A stretch of DNA of 64,000 nucleotides from Marinobacter aromaticivorans. Lineage in GTDB: Bacteria > Pseudomonadota > Gammaproteobacteria > Pseudomonadales > Oleiphilaceae. The position numbers and the translations under genes are program-made. Positions 45,316-53,854 of this stretch are shown piece after piece; the stretch's first letter is position 1, and the number at the start of each line of letters is the position of its first letter. Location of the stretch: NCBI RefSeq assembly GCF_002806975.1, contig NZ_NIHD01000002.1:62001-126000 (forward strand), in the 5' to 3' direction. Below the pieces are notes generated by a model that was not told the origin of the DNA, did no database searches, and saw only the letters and a program-made list of their open reading frames with translations.

Positions 45316-46143
45316 TTAAACGCCGAGAGACTCAATATCGCTTGCCAGCACCGCCAGTTGGCAAGCGATGGAATTACGAAGCTTTTCGGCAGGAACCAAA
45401 TAAGAAGGCGCCGCACAGGTCAGGGCCATCGTAGTGCCATCCTGTAAATGAACGGGGACACCTGCAGAGTTGATATTGCGATCCCATTCGCCTAGCGACA
45501 GGCAAAAGCCATGCTTTTTGTATTCTTCCATTGCGCGATCCAACCCTTCCTTTTTTTCTGGCCAGGATTTCGGGCCGTATTTTTCCGCCATTGAGTCTTC
45601 TATGGTTTTGCGCCCTCTTTCTGCAATTGAGCAGTAGTAAGCACGGCCTGCAGATGTTGTTGCCATGGGCAGCTTATGGCCGATATCCATTCGCAGCAGC
45701 GAAGCTTTCGGCGGCAAACAGTTTTCCACATAAATCATGTAGAGGCGATCGCGACAAGTCAGGCCCACAGACATATTGGTCTGGCGGGCAAACTCATCCA
45801 TGTAGGGTTTTGCGAGTTGGCGAACTTTCAGATTGGAAACATAAGCATAACCCAGTGCCAGCACACCGGAGCTCAGCTGATACTTCTCAAGCTGCTTGTT
45901 GTAGCTCAGGTACTCCAACCGGGTCAGAGTATAGGTCATGCGTGATACCGTCGGCTTGGGCAGGCCGGTTAGCCGGGCAATCTCCTGGTTACCAAGTATC
46001 GTTGACCCTTGAGTGAAGGCTCGCAACACATTGAGCCCACGGGACAACGCCTCCACAAATTTTCGATCCTTTTCCGGCTCAACACGACCACCGGCCCCGG
46101 AGGCAGCCATCAGCTCCGATAACATGTTTTCCGCTTCAGACAT
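45316..46143 (-). CDS. IclR-family regulator of the dicarboxylate cluster
   Basis: 275-aa regulator with winged helix at about residues 30-90 (LRAFTQGSTILGNQEIARLTGLPKPTVSRM) and an IclR effector domain ([38 protein letters not shown]). ATG 46143 is chosen: GGGGTG seven bases upstream; an in-frame ATG 63 bases upstream adds non-family residues. It is divergent from the gcdH-like gene with a palindromic operator candidate between them, and transcribed toward the fadB-like gene. Effector probably an acyl-CoA or dicarboxylate, unproven. Confidence 0.9.
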   Translation of the reverse strand: MSEAENMLSELMAASGAGGRVEPEKDRKFVEALSRGLNVLRAFTQGSTILGNQEIARLTGLPKPTVSRMTYTLTRLEYLSYNKQLEKYQLSSGVLALGYAYVSNLKVRQLAKPYMDEFARQTNMSVGLTCRDRLYMIYVENCLPPKASLLRMDIGHKLPMATTSAGRAYYCSIAERGRKTIEDSMAEKYGPKSWPEKKEGLDRAMEEYKKHGFCLSLGEWDRNINSAGVPVHLQDGTTMALTCAAPSYLVPAEKLRNSIACQLAVLASDIESLGV

Positions 46144-46241
46144 ACTGCAACACCCCTTACCAACGCTACCAAAGCTGCTGCCTTGGGCAAATGCCCTTTC
46201 TTGCATTTACCACATACTCAGATTAATCTTTTTGGACAAAA

Positions 46242-46269
46242 TGCAAAACTAAGTTTCGCATAGCGAAAC
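46242..46269. promoter_or_regulatory. Palindromic operator candidate for the IclR regulator
   Basis: TGCAAAAC-TAA-GTTTCGCA (46242-46260) is an 8-3-8 inverted repeat with one mismatch, followed by a third half-site GCGAAAC at 46263. It lies midway between the divergent IclR gene and gcdH-like gene, the usual place for an IclR site. Confidence 0.65.
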
Positions 46270-46394
46270 ATTGTAGCGTTTACTACTACAAGGTCAAACT
46301 AATGACTTTCATTCCCCGGCCGCACCCCGGTTGCAGGGGGCATGGCCGCTGTCATTGAACACGCCAACCAGCAAATTCACTGAGGAGAAACAAC

Positions 46395-47564
46395 ATGGCT
46401 TCCGCACCCTGGGACGACCTGCTGCAGCTGGACAAGCAACTGGATGAAACCGAACGACAGGTAAGGGACAGCATCCGCAGTTTCTGCGACCAGCGTTTGA
46501 TGCCCGGCATCATTGAGGCCAACCGCCACGAAAAATTCGACCGCAGCATTTTCACCGACATGGGGGAACTGGGCATGCTGGGGGCCACCCTGCCGGAAGA
46601 ATACGGAGGCCCGGGTCTTAACCACGTGTGTTACGGGCTGATCGCCCGCGAAGTCGAACGCGTGGATTCTGCCTATCGCTCGGCACTGAGCGTTCAATCC
46701 TCTCTGGTGATTCACCCGATTCATGCCTTTGGCCAGGAGGCGCTGAAAAAGCGCATTCTGCCCAAGCTGGCCTCCGGAGAGCTGGTTGGCTGCTTCGGCC
46801 TGACCGAGCCCAATCACGGATCTGACCCCGGCAGCATGGAAACCCGCGCCAAGAAAGCAGACGGCGGCTACCTGCTGAGCGGTTCCAAAACCTGGATCAC
46901 CAACTCCCCTATTGCAGATATTTTCGTGGTCTGGGCCAAGCTGGATGGCAAGGTAAATGGCTTTGTTATCGAGCGTGAGGGCGCCAAAGGCCTGGAAACG
47001 CCCAAAATCCCCGGCAAATTCTCGCTGCGCGCGTCCGACACCGGATCCATTTTCATGGATGAGGTGTTTGTACCGGAAGAAAACAAACTGGACGTGGACG
47101 GCCTGAAAGGCCCCTTCAGTTGCCTGAACAAAGCCCGCTATGGCATCAGCTGGGGTTCGCTGGGTGCCGCGGAATTCTGCTGGCACGCCGCCCGCAGCTA
47201 CACCCTGGAGCGCACCCAGTTTGGCCGCCCGCTGGCAGCTAACCAGCTGATTCAGAAAAAGCTGGTAGACATGCAAACCGAGATCACCCTGGGCCTGCAG
47301 GGCGCACTGCGCCTGGGCCGGATGATGGATGCCGGTGACGCCACCCCCGATGCCATTTCCCTGCTCAAGCGCAACAACTGCGGCAAGGCTCTGGACATTG
47401 CCCGGGTTGCCCGCGATATGCACGGCGGCAACGGCATTGCCGACGAATACCATGTGATCCGCCACGTAATGAATCTGGAAGCTGTCAACACCTACGAAGG
47501 CACCCACGATGTACATGCCCTGATTCTTGGCCGCGGCCAGACGGGCATTGCAGCGTTCAGCTGA
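46395..47564 (+). CDS. gcdH: Glutaryl-CoA dehydrogenase-like acyl-CoA dehydrogenase
   Basis: FAD enzyme that oxidises and decarboxylates glutaryl-CoA to crotonyl-CoA. The 389-aa product shows GcdH features: [19 protein letters not shown] (Arg binds the free carboxylate), [14 protein letters not shown], and the catalytic Glu in [16 protein letters not shown]. It is the first gene of the rightward set gcdH-pimC-pimD. The usual glutaryl-CoA transferase neighbour is missing here; a PimF-type beta-oxidation gene sits divergent instead, pointing to odd-chain dicarboxylates such as pimelate, whose pathway ends in glutaryl-CoA. Confidence 0.92.
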   Translation: MASAPWDDLLQLDKQLDETERQVRDSIRSFCDQRLMPGIIEANRHEKFDRSIFTDMGELGMLGATLPEEYGGPGLNHVCYGLIAREVERVDSAYRSALSVQSSLVIHPIHAFGQEALKKRILPKLASGELVGCFGLTEPNHGSDPGSMETRAKKADGGYLLSGSKTWITNSPIADIFVVWAKLDGKVNGFVIEREGAKGLETPKIPGKFSLRASDTGSIFMDEVFVPEENKLDVDGLKGPFSCLNKARYGISWGSLGAAEFCWHAARSYTLERTQFGRPLAANQLIQKKLVDMQTEITLGLQGALRLGRMMDAGDATPDAISLLKRNNCGKALDIARVARDMHGGNGIADEYHVIRHVMNLEAVNTYEGTHDVHALILGRGQTGIAAFS

Positions 47565-47596
47565 AACCAGACAGCGCAACACGACGAGGCCACGCA

Positions 47597-48793
47597 ATGA
47601 ATATGAACTACACCGCCGAGGAGCTCGCTTTTCGTGACGAAGTGCGGGCATTCCTGGACAAGAAACTGCCGGCAGACATCGCCGCCAAAGTTAAGGGGTT
47701 CCGCCGCCTTTCCAGAGAAGATTACCAACGCTGGCAGAAGATCCTCAGCGAACAGGGCTGGTACGCCACCCACTGGCCGAAAGAGTATGGCGGTGCCGAG
47801 TGGTCGCCGGTTCAGAAACACATCTGGGATGAGGAGTCCGGCCGATACGGCGTCCCCCGTTCCATTCCCTTCGGCGTGAACATGGTGGCGCCGGTGATCA
47901 TCCGGTTTGGCAATGAAGAGCAGAAGCAAACCTATCTGCCGCGCATTCTCAGCGGCGAGGACTGGTGGTGCCAGGGTTATTCGGAACCTGGGGCCGGTTC
48001 CGATCTGGCGTCGCTGAAAACCCGTGCCGTGCGCCAGGGCGACCACTACGTAGTGAATGGCCAGAAGACCTGGACCACTCTTGGCCAGTACGCCAACATG
48101 ATCTTTTGCCTGGTACGCACCAACACCGAGGTAAAAGCCCAGGAAGGCATCTCCTTCCTGCTTATCGACATGAATACGCCGGGTATCAGCGTGCGCCCGA
48201 TCATCACTCTGGATGGCGAGCATGAGGTGAATGAAGTCTTCTTTGAGGATGTAAAGGTGCCGGTGGAAAACCTGGTGGGCGAGGAAGACAAAGGCTGGAC
48301 TTACGCCAAGTACCTGCTCACCTACGAGCGCACCGGGCTGGCCGGTATCGGCCTGTCCAAAGCCGCGCTGGCTCACCTGAAAGAGCTGGCCTCCCGCCGT
48401 ATCAAGAATGGTCGCCCGCTGATTGAAGACACCGTATTCAGCCAGCGCATTGCAGAAGTTGAAATTGACCTCACCGCTGCGGCTATCAGCAATTTACGCA
48501 TTGTTGCTTCCGTTGAAGGCGGCGGCATGCCCGGTGCCGAAAGTTCCATGCTGAAGGTGAAAGGCACCGAAATCCGTCAGGCCATTAATGATCTGGCGCG
48601 CCGGGCCATAGGGCCCTATGCCATTCCGTTTGTGGAGGAGGAGCTGAACTTTGAGTACGAAGGCGAGTTCCTGTCCGACGAAAATGCGGCGCCCTTGTCA
48701 GCCCAGTACTTCAACAACCGCAAGCTCTCGATCTTTGGCGGGTCCAACGAGATCCAGAAAAACATTGTTTCAAAAATGATTCTCGGGCTTTAA
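47597..48793 (+). CDS. pimC: Acyl-CoA dehydrogenase, pimeloyl-CoA dehydrogenase large subunit-like
   Basis: 398-aa flavoprotein of the PimC type: YSEPGAGSDLASLKTRAVRQG, QKTWTTLGQYANMIFCLVRTN and the C-terminal catalytic region LSIFGGSNEIQKNIVSKMIL with Glu. It starts 33 bases after gcdH, and pimD-like starts 11 bases after its stop, so the two form a unit. Large/small subunit pairs of this kind oxidise dicarboxylyl-CoA esters in Rhodopseudomonas palustris. Confidence 0.85.
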   Translation: MNMNYTAEELAFRDEVRAFLDKKLPADIAAKVKGFRRLSREDYQRWQKILSEQGWYATHWPKEYGGAEWSPVQKHIWDEESGRYGVPRSIPFGVNMVAPVIIRFGNEEQKQTYLPRILSGEDWWCQGYSEPGAGSDLASLKTRAVRQGDHYVVNGQKTWTTLGQYANMIFCLVRTNTEVKAQEGISFLLIDMNTPGISVRPIITLDGEHEVNEVFFEDVKVPVENLVGEEDKGWTYAKYLLTYERTGLAGIGLSKAALAHLKELASRRIKNGRPLIEDTVFSQRIAEVEIDLTAAAISNLRIVASVEGGGMPGAESSMLKVKGTEIRQAINDLARRAIGPYAIPFVEEELNFEYEGEFLSDENAAPLSAQYFNNRKLSIFGGSNEIQKNIVSKMILGL

Positions 48794-48803
48794 GGAGACG
48801 ACC

Positions 48804-49946
48804 ATGGATTTCCGACTCAACGAAGAGCAACAAATGCTGCAGGACACCGTGGCCCGTCTGGTGCGCGGTGAATACAGTTTTGAAAAACGTCTGGAGTACA
48901 GCGAAAGCGACGCAGGATTCAGCGTGGACTTCTGGAAACAGCTCGGCGAGCTGGGGCTGACGGCTGTGCCCTTCCCGGAAGAGCTGGGTGGCTTCGGCGG
49001 TGGTGGTGTGGAAGTGCAATCTGTGATGACCGAACTGGGCCGGGGGCTGTGCCTGGAGCCTTACCTGCAATCGGTTATTCTCGGCGGCGGACTCATCAGC
49101 CAGGCGGGCAACGACAGCCAGAAAGCAGCATGGCTAGGCGGTATTGCCAGCGGTGAACTGCAAGCTGCGGTGGCGCTTCAGGAACCCCAGAGTTTCTACA
49201 ATCTGAACGATGTGGAAACCCGCGCTGAAAAAGCCGACGGCGGCTATGTGCTCAATGGCCGTAAAGCCGTGGTCATCGGCGGGCACTGTGCCGACGTTAT
49301 TCTGGTGTCTGCCCGCACCTCCGGTGATAGTCGCGATGCCAGCGGCATCAGCCTGTTTGCCCTCCAGGCAGACACGGCGGGCATCGAACGCCGCACTTAC
49401 CCGACGATCGACGGTTTCAAAGGCTGCGACCTGACGCTCAACCGCGTCAAGGTGAGTGACGATGCCCTGCTGGGAGAGGAAGGCAGTGCCGGCGGGGTTA
49501 TCGAGTACCAGTCCGGCCGGGGCATCGCTGCCCTGTGCGCTGAGGCGGTCGGCGTTATGGAGGTGGCCAGCGAGCTGACCCTGGACTACCTCAAGCAGCG
49601 CAGGCAGTTCGGGGTGCCCATCGGCAAATTCCAGGTATTGCAACATCGCATGGTTGATATGATGTCAGAACTGGAACAGGCCCGCTCCATGGCCATTCTG
49701 GCGGCCAGTGTGGCCGATGAGGAACAGAATGACGAACGCCGCCGGATACTGGCCGCTGCCAAAAACGTGATTGGCCGCAGCGGGCAGTTTATTTCCGAGC
49801 AGGGCATACAATCCCATGGCGGCATAGGCATGACCTGGGAGTATAACTTTGCCCATTATGCCAAGCGCCTGATCATGATTAACCACCAGCTGGGCGACGA
49901 CGACTTCCACCTGGAGCGCTATGCTTCCCTGCTGCAGGCGAGCTGA
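48804..49946 (+). CDS. pimD: Acyl-CoA dehydrogenase, pimeloyl-CoA dehydrogenase small subunit-like
   Basis: 380-aa flavoprotein subunit with a shorter N-terminal domain, GRGIAALCAEAVGVMEVASELTLDYLKQRRQFGVPIGKFQ and the C-terminal HGGIGMTWEYNFAHYAKRL. This pairs with the PimC-like gene just upstream. The transcript meets the convergent reductase gene; a hairpin spans the junction. Confidence 0.85.
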   Translation: MDFRLNEEQQMLQDTVARLVRGEYSFEKRLEYSESDAGFSVDFWKQLGELGLTAVPFPEELGGFGGGGVEVQSVMTELGRGLCLEPYLQSVILGGGLISQAGNDSQKAAWLGGIASGELQAAVALQEPQSFYNLNDVETRAEKADGGYVLNGRKAVVIGGHCADVILVSARTSGDSRDASGISLFALQADTAGIERRTYPTIDGFKGCDLTLNRVKVSDDALLGEEGSAGGVIEYQSGRGIAALCAEAVGVMEVASELTLDYLKQRRQFGVPIGKFQVLQHRMVDMMSELEQARSMAILAASVADEEQNDERRRILAAAKNVIGRSGQFISEQGIQSHGGIGMTWEYNFAHYAKRLIMINHQLGDDDFHLERYASLLQAS

Positions 49947-49966
49947 CCTCCTGAACGGGAAACCCG

Positions 49967-49990
49967 GGGCGGGAACTGCTAATCCCGCCC
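49967..49990. terminator. Hairpin between pimD-like and reductase genes
   Basis: GGGCGGGA pairs with TCCCGCCC across an eight-base loop that includes the stop codon of the reductase gene. No T-run, so weak as an intrinsic terminator. Confidence 0.5.
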
Positions 49991-50914
49991 TTCAAGTGCT
50001 GCCCGCATTTTCAGCGTAACCAGCATGGTATTCAGGTGCGGCACCGGAATGCCATGACGCCTTGCTATGGCCACCACGTTGCCCAGCACCGCTTCCCGCT
50101 CAATGGGGCGACCGTTCAGGTAATCCAGCGCCATGCTGTTCTTGTAGGCGGGCATTCGGCGGGTGCCTTCAATGTTCTTGTCAATCAGCGACTCGTCCAT
50201 GGGGTAACCGTCCGCCGCTGCCACCTCCATCACCTCACGGATCATGGCCCGTACCAGTTCCTCACCGCCTTCAGTTTCCAGAATGGTTTGTGTATCCGCG
50301 CCGTTGGCAATAACCGACAGGGGGTTGAACGGAGTGTTCCAGAGGCACTTGCGCCAGCGCTCACCCACCACATGCTCAGTGAGATCGATATTGATACCGC
50401 CATTTTTGAACAGTCGGGCAAGCTGCCGGCAATGGTCATCAATACCTTGCGGATAAAGCCCCATCACCAGCCTGCCATAGGCCTTGTGTTCAACCACACC
50501 GGAGTCCTTCCGGCTCACGGCAATAAATGCCAGGCAGCTTATGAGCGGATTGTGGGGGTAGGCATCCGCCAGTTCCTTCTCTATATCCAGACCGTTTTCA
50601 ATCAATACCAGACGGGTTTTCTCGCCCATCCAGGGAGCCACCATCGCCACCCTGTTGACACCGGGAAGCACTTTCACGCAGAGGATCAGAAAATCGGGTA
50701 CAGCCTCAGGCACATCGCCATCGCGGTAGACGCGGTCCGGCTCGAACGACAGGTCGCCGAGCGGGCTTTTGATACGAATACCATGGGCTTTGACGGCGTC
50801 ATAATCTGAACGCAGAACAACGCTCACGGAGCAACCGGCTTGCTTGAGAATGGCGCCGTAAAAACTACCAATCGCTCCGGCGCCAACAATCAGAATGCTC
50901 GGGTTATCGCTCAT
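49979..50914 (-). CDS. 2-dehydropantoate 2-reductase family (PanE/ApbA) protein
   Basis: 311-aa NADP-dependent reductase-type protein with the N-terminal dinucleotide motif VGAGAIGSFYG and the C-terminal Ala-rich PanE domain (RRMPAYKNSMALDYLNGRPIE). Lys and Asp/Glu of the PanE active site are in plausible places. Its context, between beta-oxidation genes and a CoA-ligase remnant, suggests action on a 2-oxo acid in catabolism rather than pantothenate synthesis. It overlaps the ligase remnant by 11 bases, a remnant of operon packing. Confidence 0.82.
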   Translation of the reverse strand: MSDNPSILIVGAGAIGSFYGAILKQAGCSVSVVLRSDYDAVKAHGIRIKSPLGDLSFEPDRVYRDGDVPEAVPDFLILCVKVLPGVNRVAMVAPWMGEKTRLVLIENGLDIEKELADAYPHNPLISCLAFIAVSRKDSGVVEHKAYGRLVMGLYPQGIDDHCRQLARLFKNGGINIDLTEHVVGERWRKCLWNTPFNPLSVIANGADTQTILETEGGEELVRAMIREVMEVAAADGYPMDESLIDKNIEGTRRMPAYKNSMALDYLNGRPIEREAVLGNVVAIARRHGIPVPHLNTMLVTLKMRAALEGRD

Positions 50915-51176
50915 GGTTTTTCCACTCTTGCTCTTGCAGCGTTCGCCACATCAACTTACCGGTTGGCGACGTGGGCAAGGCGTTTACAAATTCTACAATC
51001 GCCGGGACTTTATAAGCCGCCATCTGTTCTTTGCACCACCGTGTAATGTTCTCAACGCTGGTATTTTCTTCGGTTTCCGGCTTGAGCACGATGTAAGCCT
51101 TAACCGTTTCACCCCGCTTTATCATGGTGTTCCCGGAAATAGCCACCTGGTTACCGGGCCTGTTTTTCTGAGATTT
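50904..51176 (-). pseudogene. C-terminal remnant of a medium-chain/dicarboxylate CoA ligase (PimA-like)
   Basis: The last about 80 codons of an AMP-forming acyl-CoA ligase: RGETVKAYIVLKPE, then CKEQMAAYKVPAIVEFVNALP, then SPTGKLMWR, with the catalytic C-terminal Lys of the family. The first 400 or more codons, including the AMP-binding P-loop, are absent: upstream the frame runs straight to the stop of the symporter gene. It overlaps the start of the reductase gene. PimA activates dicarboxylates, so its loss would block this pathway at entry unless another ligase substitutes. Confidence 0.85.
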
Positions 51177-52142
51177 TTACCCAGGTGCCCCGAAAAGGCG
51201 GTCAGTAAACTTCACATACCAGGCTGCCGCCTGCACCTGAACAATGTAGGCCATCGCAATCAACAACGCAGCATCCGCGCCCTCGGTACCAAAAACCCCC
51301 ATGGCGATAGCCAGCGCTATGGACAGATTCCGCATGACCGTGCCGTACACCAGGGCAATCGCATCACCCCGGGGGAACAGCGCCTTGCCAACGAGCGTGC
51401 TGATAACAAAGTTCAGTGCGTAAATAAGCACCAGGGGTACAAGGTACGCAAGCAGCGACTCCGGATCATTCAGAATATCCTGCGACTTCAATGCCATGGA
51501 GACAAACACTACACCGAGAACGCCAAGTGTGGAGAACGGCGGAAATTTCGGCTTGATGTTCTTCTGAAAAACTTCCTGGCCGTGCTTTGATATGAGCGCC
51601 CTCTGAGTGAAGTAGCCCAGCACCAGCGGCAGAAAAACAATCAGCGCGATCTGCATGAACACCTGGGAAACCGGAATTTCAATCACTGCTCCCAGCAGCC
51701 CTTTGAGATAAAGCGGGGCGAGCAGGGATCCCGCAATCAGGCCCACCACGGTCATCCGCACCGCTGCTGGCACGTTGCCTTTTGCAAAGCCTGTCCAGGA
51801 GATGGTCATGCCGGATGTGGGAAGCAGCGATGTTAATAAAAGCGCCAGCCTGGCAAACGGCTCATCGGGGAAAAAGAGCAGGCCCGCGCCGTACCCGATT
51901 GCCGGTATCAGAATAAAGTTGAGCAACTGGGTTACCCACATCAGCTTGCCACCGCCTGGCTGCAGCAGCTGGCGCAGGTTCATGGTGACCATCATGGGGT
52001 AAACCATCAGGAAGGTAAGCGGGAGTATCGCCCAGCGCAATGGATCCGGGTCTGCAATCTGCCCCGCCAGGAAGCCGGCAATCATGGCTAACGGGATGCT
52101 CCAAACCAGATGCTTCTGCATCCAGAACAGCAATGGCCACAT
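51177..52142 (-). CDS. Bile acid:sodium symporter / ACR3-fold transporter, substrate unknown
   Basis: 321-aa inner-membrane protein with about ten hydrophobic segments, of the BASS/ACR3 superfamily (YPMMVTMNLRQLL; YGTVMRNLSIALAIAMG). Sequence databases often label such proteins 'arsenic resistance', but the ACR3 cysteine in helix 4 is not visible (SLLPTSGMTISWTGFAKGN), and there is no ars gene nearby. AGGA precedes ATG 52142; an earlier GTG has no good site. Begins 21 bases after a DUF6858-like gene and ends in the same frame as the ligase remnant, one stop codon away. Confidence 0.8.
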   Translation of the reverse strand: MWPLLFWMQKHLVWSIPLAMIAGFLAGQIADPDPLRWAILPLTFLMVYPMMVTMNLRQLLQPGGGKLMWVTQLLNFILIPAIGYGAGLLFFPDEPFARLALLLTSLLPTSGMTISWTGFAKGNVPAAVRMTVVGLIAGSLLAPLYLKGLLGAVIEIPVSQVFMQIALIVFLPLVLGYFTQRALISKHGQEVFQKNIKPKFPPFSTLGVLGVVFVSMALKSQDILNDPESLLAYLVPLVLIYALNFVISTLVGKALFPRGDAIALVYGTVMRNLSIALAIAMGVFGTEGADAALLIAMAYIVQVQAAAWYVKFTDRLFGAPG

Positions 52143-52163
52143 AAGTCTTCCTCCCCGCACGGG

Positions 52164-52553
52164 TTAACTGTTACGAAGCGCCAGTGCCCAGGCGCGCATG
52201 GCTTCGTTGGCCGGCGCCTGTGGGGCATCCATAAAACTCACCACGAAATGATCCCCCATATCGGCAATCCCGATCGAACGGGGCCTTACCGACAACACAT
52301 GCGGGTTCGGAAGCGCGCGCCCAAAACAGAACACCACGTTAATTGCTGCCTGGATGTCGGGAGAGACGTCTCCTCCAATCTCCCGGCTATGGGCCAGGTG
52401 ATCAAAGGTGGTGATATAGGAAACTTTCGGGGTTTCTTCGATGCAGCGTTTGAAGTAGTCCGCAATCTGCTCGGCAGATTCATACGGGGTTTCGGACTTG
52501 CTGATATCAAAAACGGTGATGGGGTACTTTTCCTGGAAATGCAGTTGCTTCAT
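52164..52553 (-). CDS. Conserved protein, possibly DUF6858-like
   Basis: 129-aa soluble protein beginning MKQLHFQEKYPITVFDISKSETPYESAEQIADYF, with a conserved-looking ITTFDHLAHSREI further on. It recalls DUF6858 proteins, though without a search this is tentative. It precedes the symporter by 21 bases, so the two may be cotranscribed. The following 255 bases (52554-52808) hold no gene I can support; there is a small GTGAC-AAA-GTCAC palindrome at about 52680. Confidence 0.6.
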   Translation of the reverse strand: MKQLHFQEKYPITVFDISKSETPYESAEQIADYFKRCIEETPKVSYITTFDHLAHSREIGGDVSPDIQAAINVVFCFGRALPNPHVLSVRPRSIGIADMGDHFVVSFMDAPQAPANEAMRAWALALRNS

Positions 52554-52808
52554 GTCTGCCTCAATAACCTGTCAGCGAAATGCGGATTCCAACCGCATTG
52601 CAGAGCGGCCCTGGCTTGATCTGCCTCCAGGGCCTCCCAGCATTGACACTAAGGCTATGACAGACATGCACGAAGCACAGTGACAAAGTCACCAAGCAAA
52701 GTGCCAGTGTCCCGCCTGCAAGCGCTGGTAACTATTACGCCTGATCAGTATCGAAAACAAACAGGATCAAATAATCCATGATTTGTGTGAGCACCGAGCG
52801 GTAACAGT

Positions 52809-53021
52809 TTATTCCGTGCCATCCCCTCTGACACCCAACCGGTCGAGATAAACATGCAACTCGGCCTCACTCATATCAACATATTCCAGCACCCTGCCAT
52901 ACAGCATAACGGTGGGAACATTACGCCCGTTCCGCTCTTTCTGGATGTCATGTATCAGATACAGAACAAGCCGCTCTGTGCGGGTGAGGCCATCGCGTGC
53001 GTCCGGGAGGGCATTATTCAT
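52809..53021 (-). CDS. Conserved hypothetical protein downstream of paaY
   Basis: 70-aa soluble protein, LTRTERLVLYLIHDIQKERNGRNVPTV near the N-terminus and LHVYLDRLGVRGDGTE at the end, rich in charged residues, predicted helical. Family not recognised. Its start overlaps the paaY stop by eight bases, so it is translationally coupled to paaY and probably acts with the paa system, role unknown. Confidence 0.6.
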   Translation of the reverse strand: MNNALPDARDGLTRTERLVLYLIHDIQKERNGRNVPTVMLYGRVLEYVDMSEAELHVYLDRLGVRGDGTE

Positions 53022-53604
53022 CTTTCAGATCATGCTCGCCAATCTGCAGTTTTGGCCTGTCGGCATCCACTTCCGCCAGGGGTGAGCACTCCCGCATGTT
53101 CTCCAGGCACCGCCGTGTCAAAGCCTGGTACTCCCGGGTGCCACGTTGTTTCCAGCTGACCTCTTTGTCGCTGAGCTGGCGCAGCACCTTGGCCGGTGAG
53201 CCTACGATCAGAGATGCCGGCTCACAGGTGAAGCCGCTTTTCACAAATGCAGCAGCCCCCACGATGGATTTTGTCGCGATAACCGCTTCATCCATAACCA
53301 CGGCATTCATTCCCACCATGGCATCTTCTTCTATTACACAACCGTGCAGCACGGCGCCGTGCCCTATGTGCCCGTTGCGCCGGATAACCGCGTCCCGTCC
53401 GGGAAACGCATGCACCACACAGGTGTCCTGCAGGTTGGCGCCCTGCTCCATCACAATGCGGCCAAAATCACCACGCAGTGACGCGCATGGCCCCACGTAG
53501 CAGTCCGGGCCCACATGCACATCGCCAATAAGCACCGCAGTAGGGTGCACGTAAGCCGTTGGATGCACCACGGGGGTTACACCATCAATCCGGTAACTGG
53601 GCAT
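53014..53604 (-). CDS. paaY: Phenylacetate degradation protein PaaY
   Basis: 196-aa left-handed beta-helix (gamma-carbonic-anhydrase fold) protein with hexapeptide repeats (VHVGPDCYVGPCASLRGDFG; VIEEDAMVGMNAVVMDEAV). PaaY is a thioesterase that relieves accumulation of dead-end CoA esters in phenylacetate catabolism. GAGGAG eight bases before ATG 53604 decides the start over an upstream in-frame ATG. It is divergent from paaG across 464 bases. Confidence 0.93.
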   Translation of the reverse strand: MPSYRIDGVTPVVHPTAYVHPTAVLIGDVHVGPDCYVGPCASLRGDFGRIVMEQGANLQDTCVVHAFPGRDAVIRRNGHIGHGAVLHGCVIEEDAMVGMNAVVMDEAVIATKSIVGAAAFVKSGFTCEPASLIVGSPAKVLRQLSDKEVSWKQRGTREYQALTRRCLENMRECSPLAEVDADRPKLQIGEHDLKDE

Positions 53605-53800
53605 AAAGCACTCCTCAAACATGTTTACGTTTTTGCATTTTAGGCTAATTTTTCTGTGTCAGAACAGATACTACACGGCCCGGAGGATAAACAGGCCCGT
53701 TACCGGGCTTTGTTACGCAACAATAAGACTAAAGGCTAACATCGAAAATAATGATAAAAATCATAAATCTATAACTGCTTTATCGAAACGACTGATAACG

Positions 53801-53839
53801 TGATACAAAATTTTGATTTCAGATTCTTGACCGGTATCA
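53801..53839. promoter_or_regulatory. Candidate paa operator: TGATAC-N27-GTATCA
   Basis: TGATAC (53801-53806) and its inverse GTATCA (53834-53839), 33 bases start to start. The left half continues into CAAAATTTTG, a perfect 10-base palindrome. The right half lies just after the -35 box of the paaG promoter, where a bound protein would block RNA polymerase. The same element with the same spacing occurs before paaA. Confidence 0.65.
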
Positions 53840-53854
53840 ATTCAAACCTATACT
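53827..53854 (+). promoter_or_regulatory. Probable paaG operon promoter
   Basis: TTGACC (53827-53832) and TATACT (53849-53854) with 16 bases between them, close to the sigma-70 consensus. This predicts transcription from about 53861, leaving a long leader before the paaG ATG at 54069. Confidence 0.7.

Noticed and set aside
46377..47651. A 424-codon frame antisense to gcdH
   Set aside because: It mirrors the high-GC third-position pattern of gcdH and has no homology; similar antisense frames lie over paaJ, paaA and algC.
49979..50914. True pantothenate panE
   Set aside because: Context with beta-oxidation genes and no panB/panC nearby; kept as family-level call.
51147..51180. Read-through fusion of the symporter with the ligase remnant across a single TAA
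   Set aside because: The frames align, but the remnant is not a membrane or symporter part and no read-through signal is visible; more likely a deletion scar.
51177..52142. Arsenite exporter ArsB/ACR3
   Set aside because: No conserved ACR3 cysteine and no ars neighbours; only the fold is shared.
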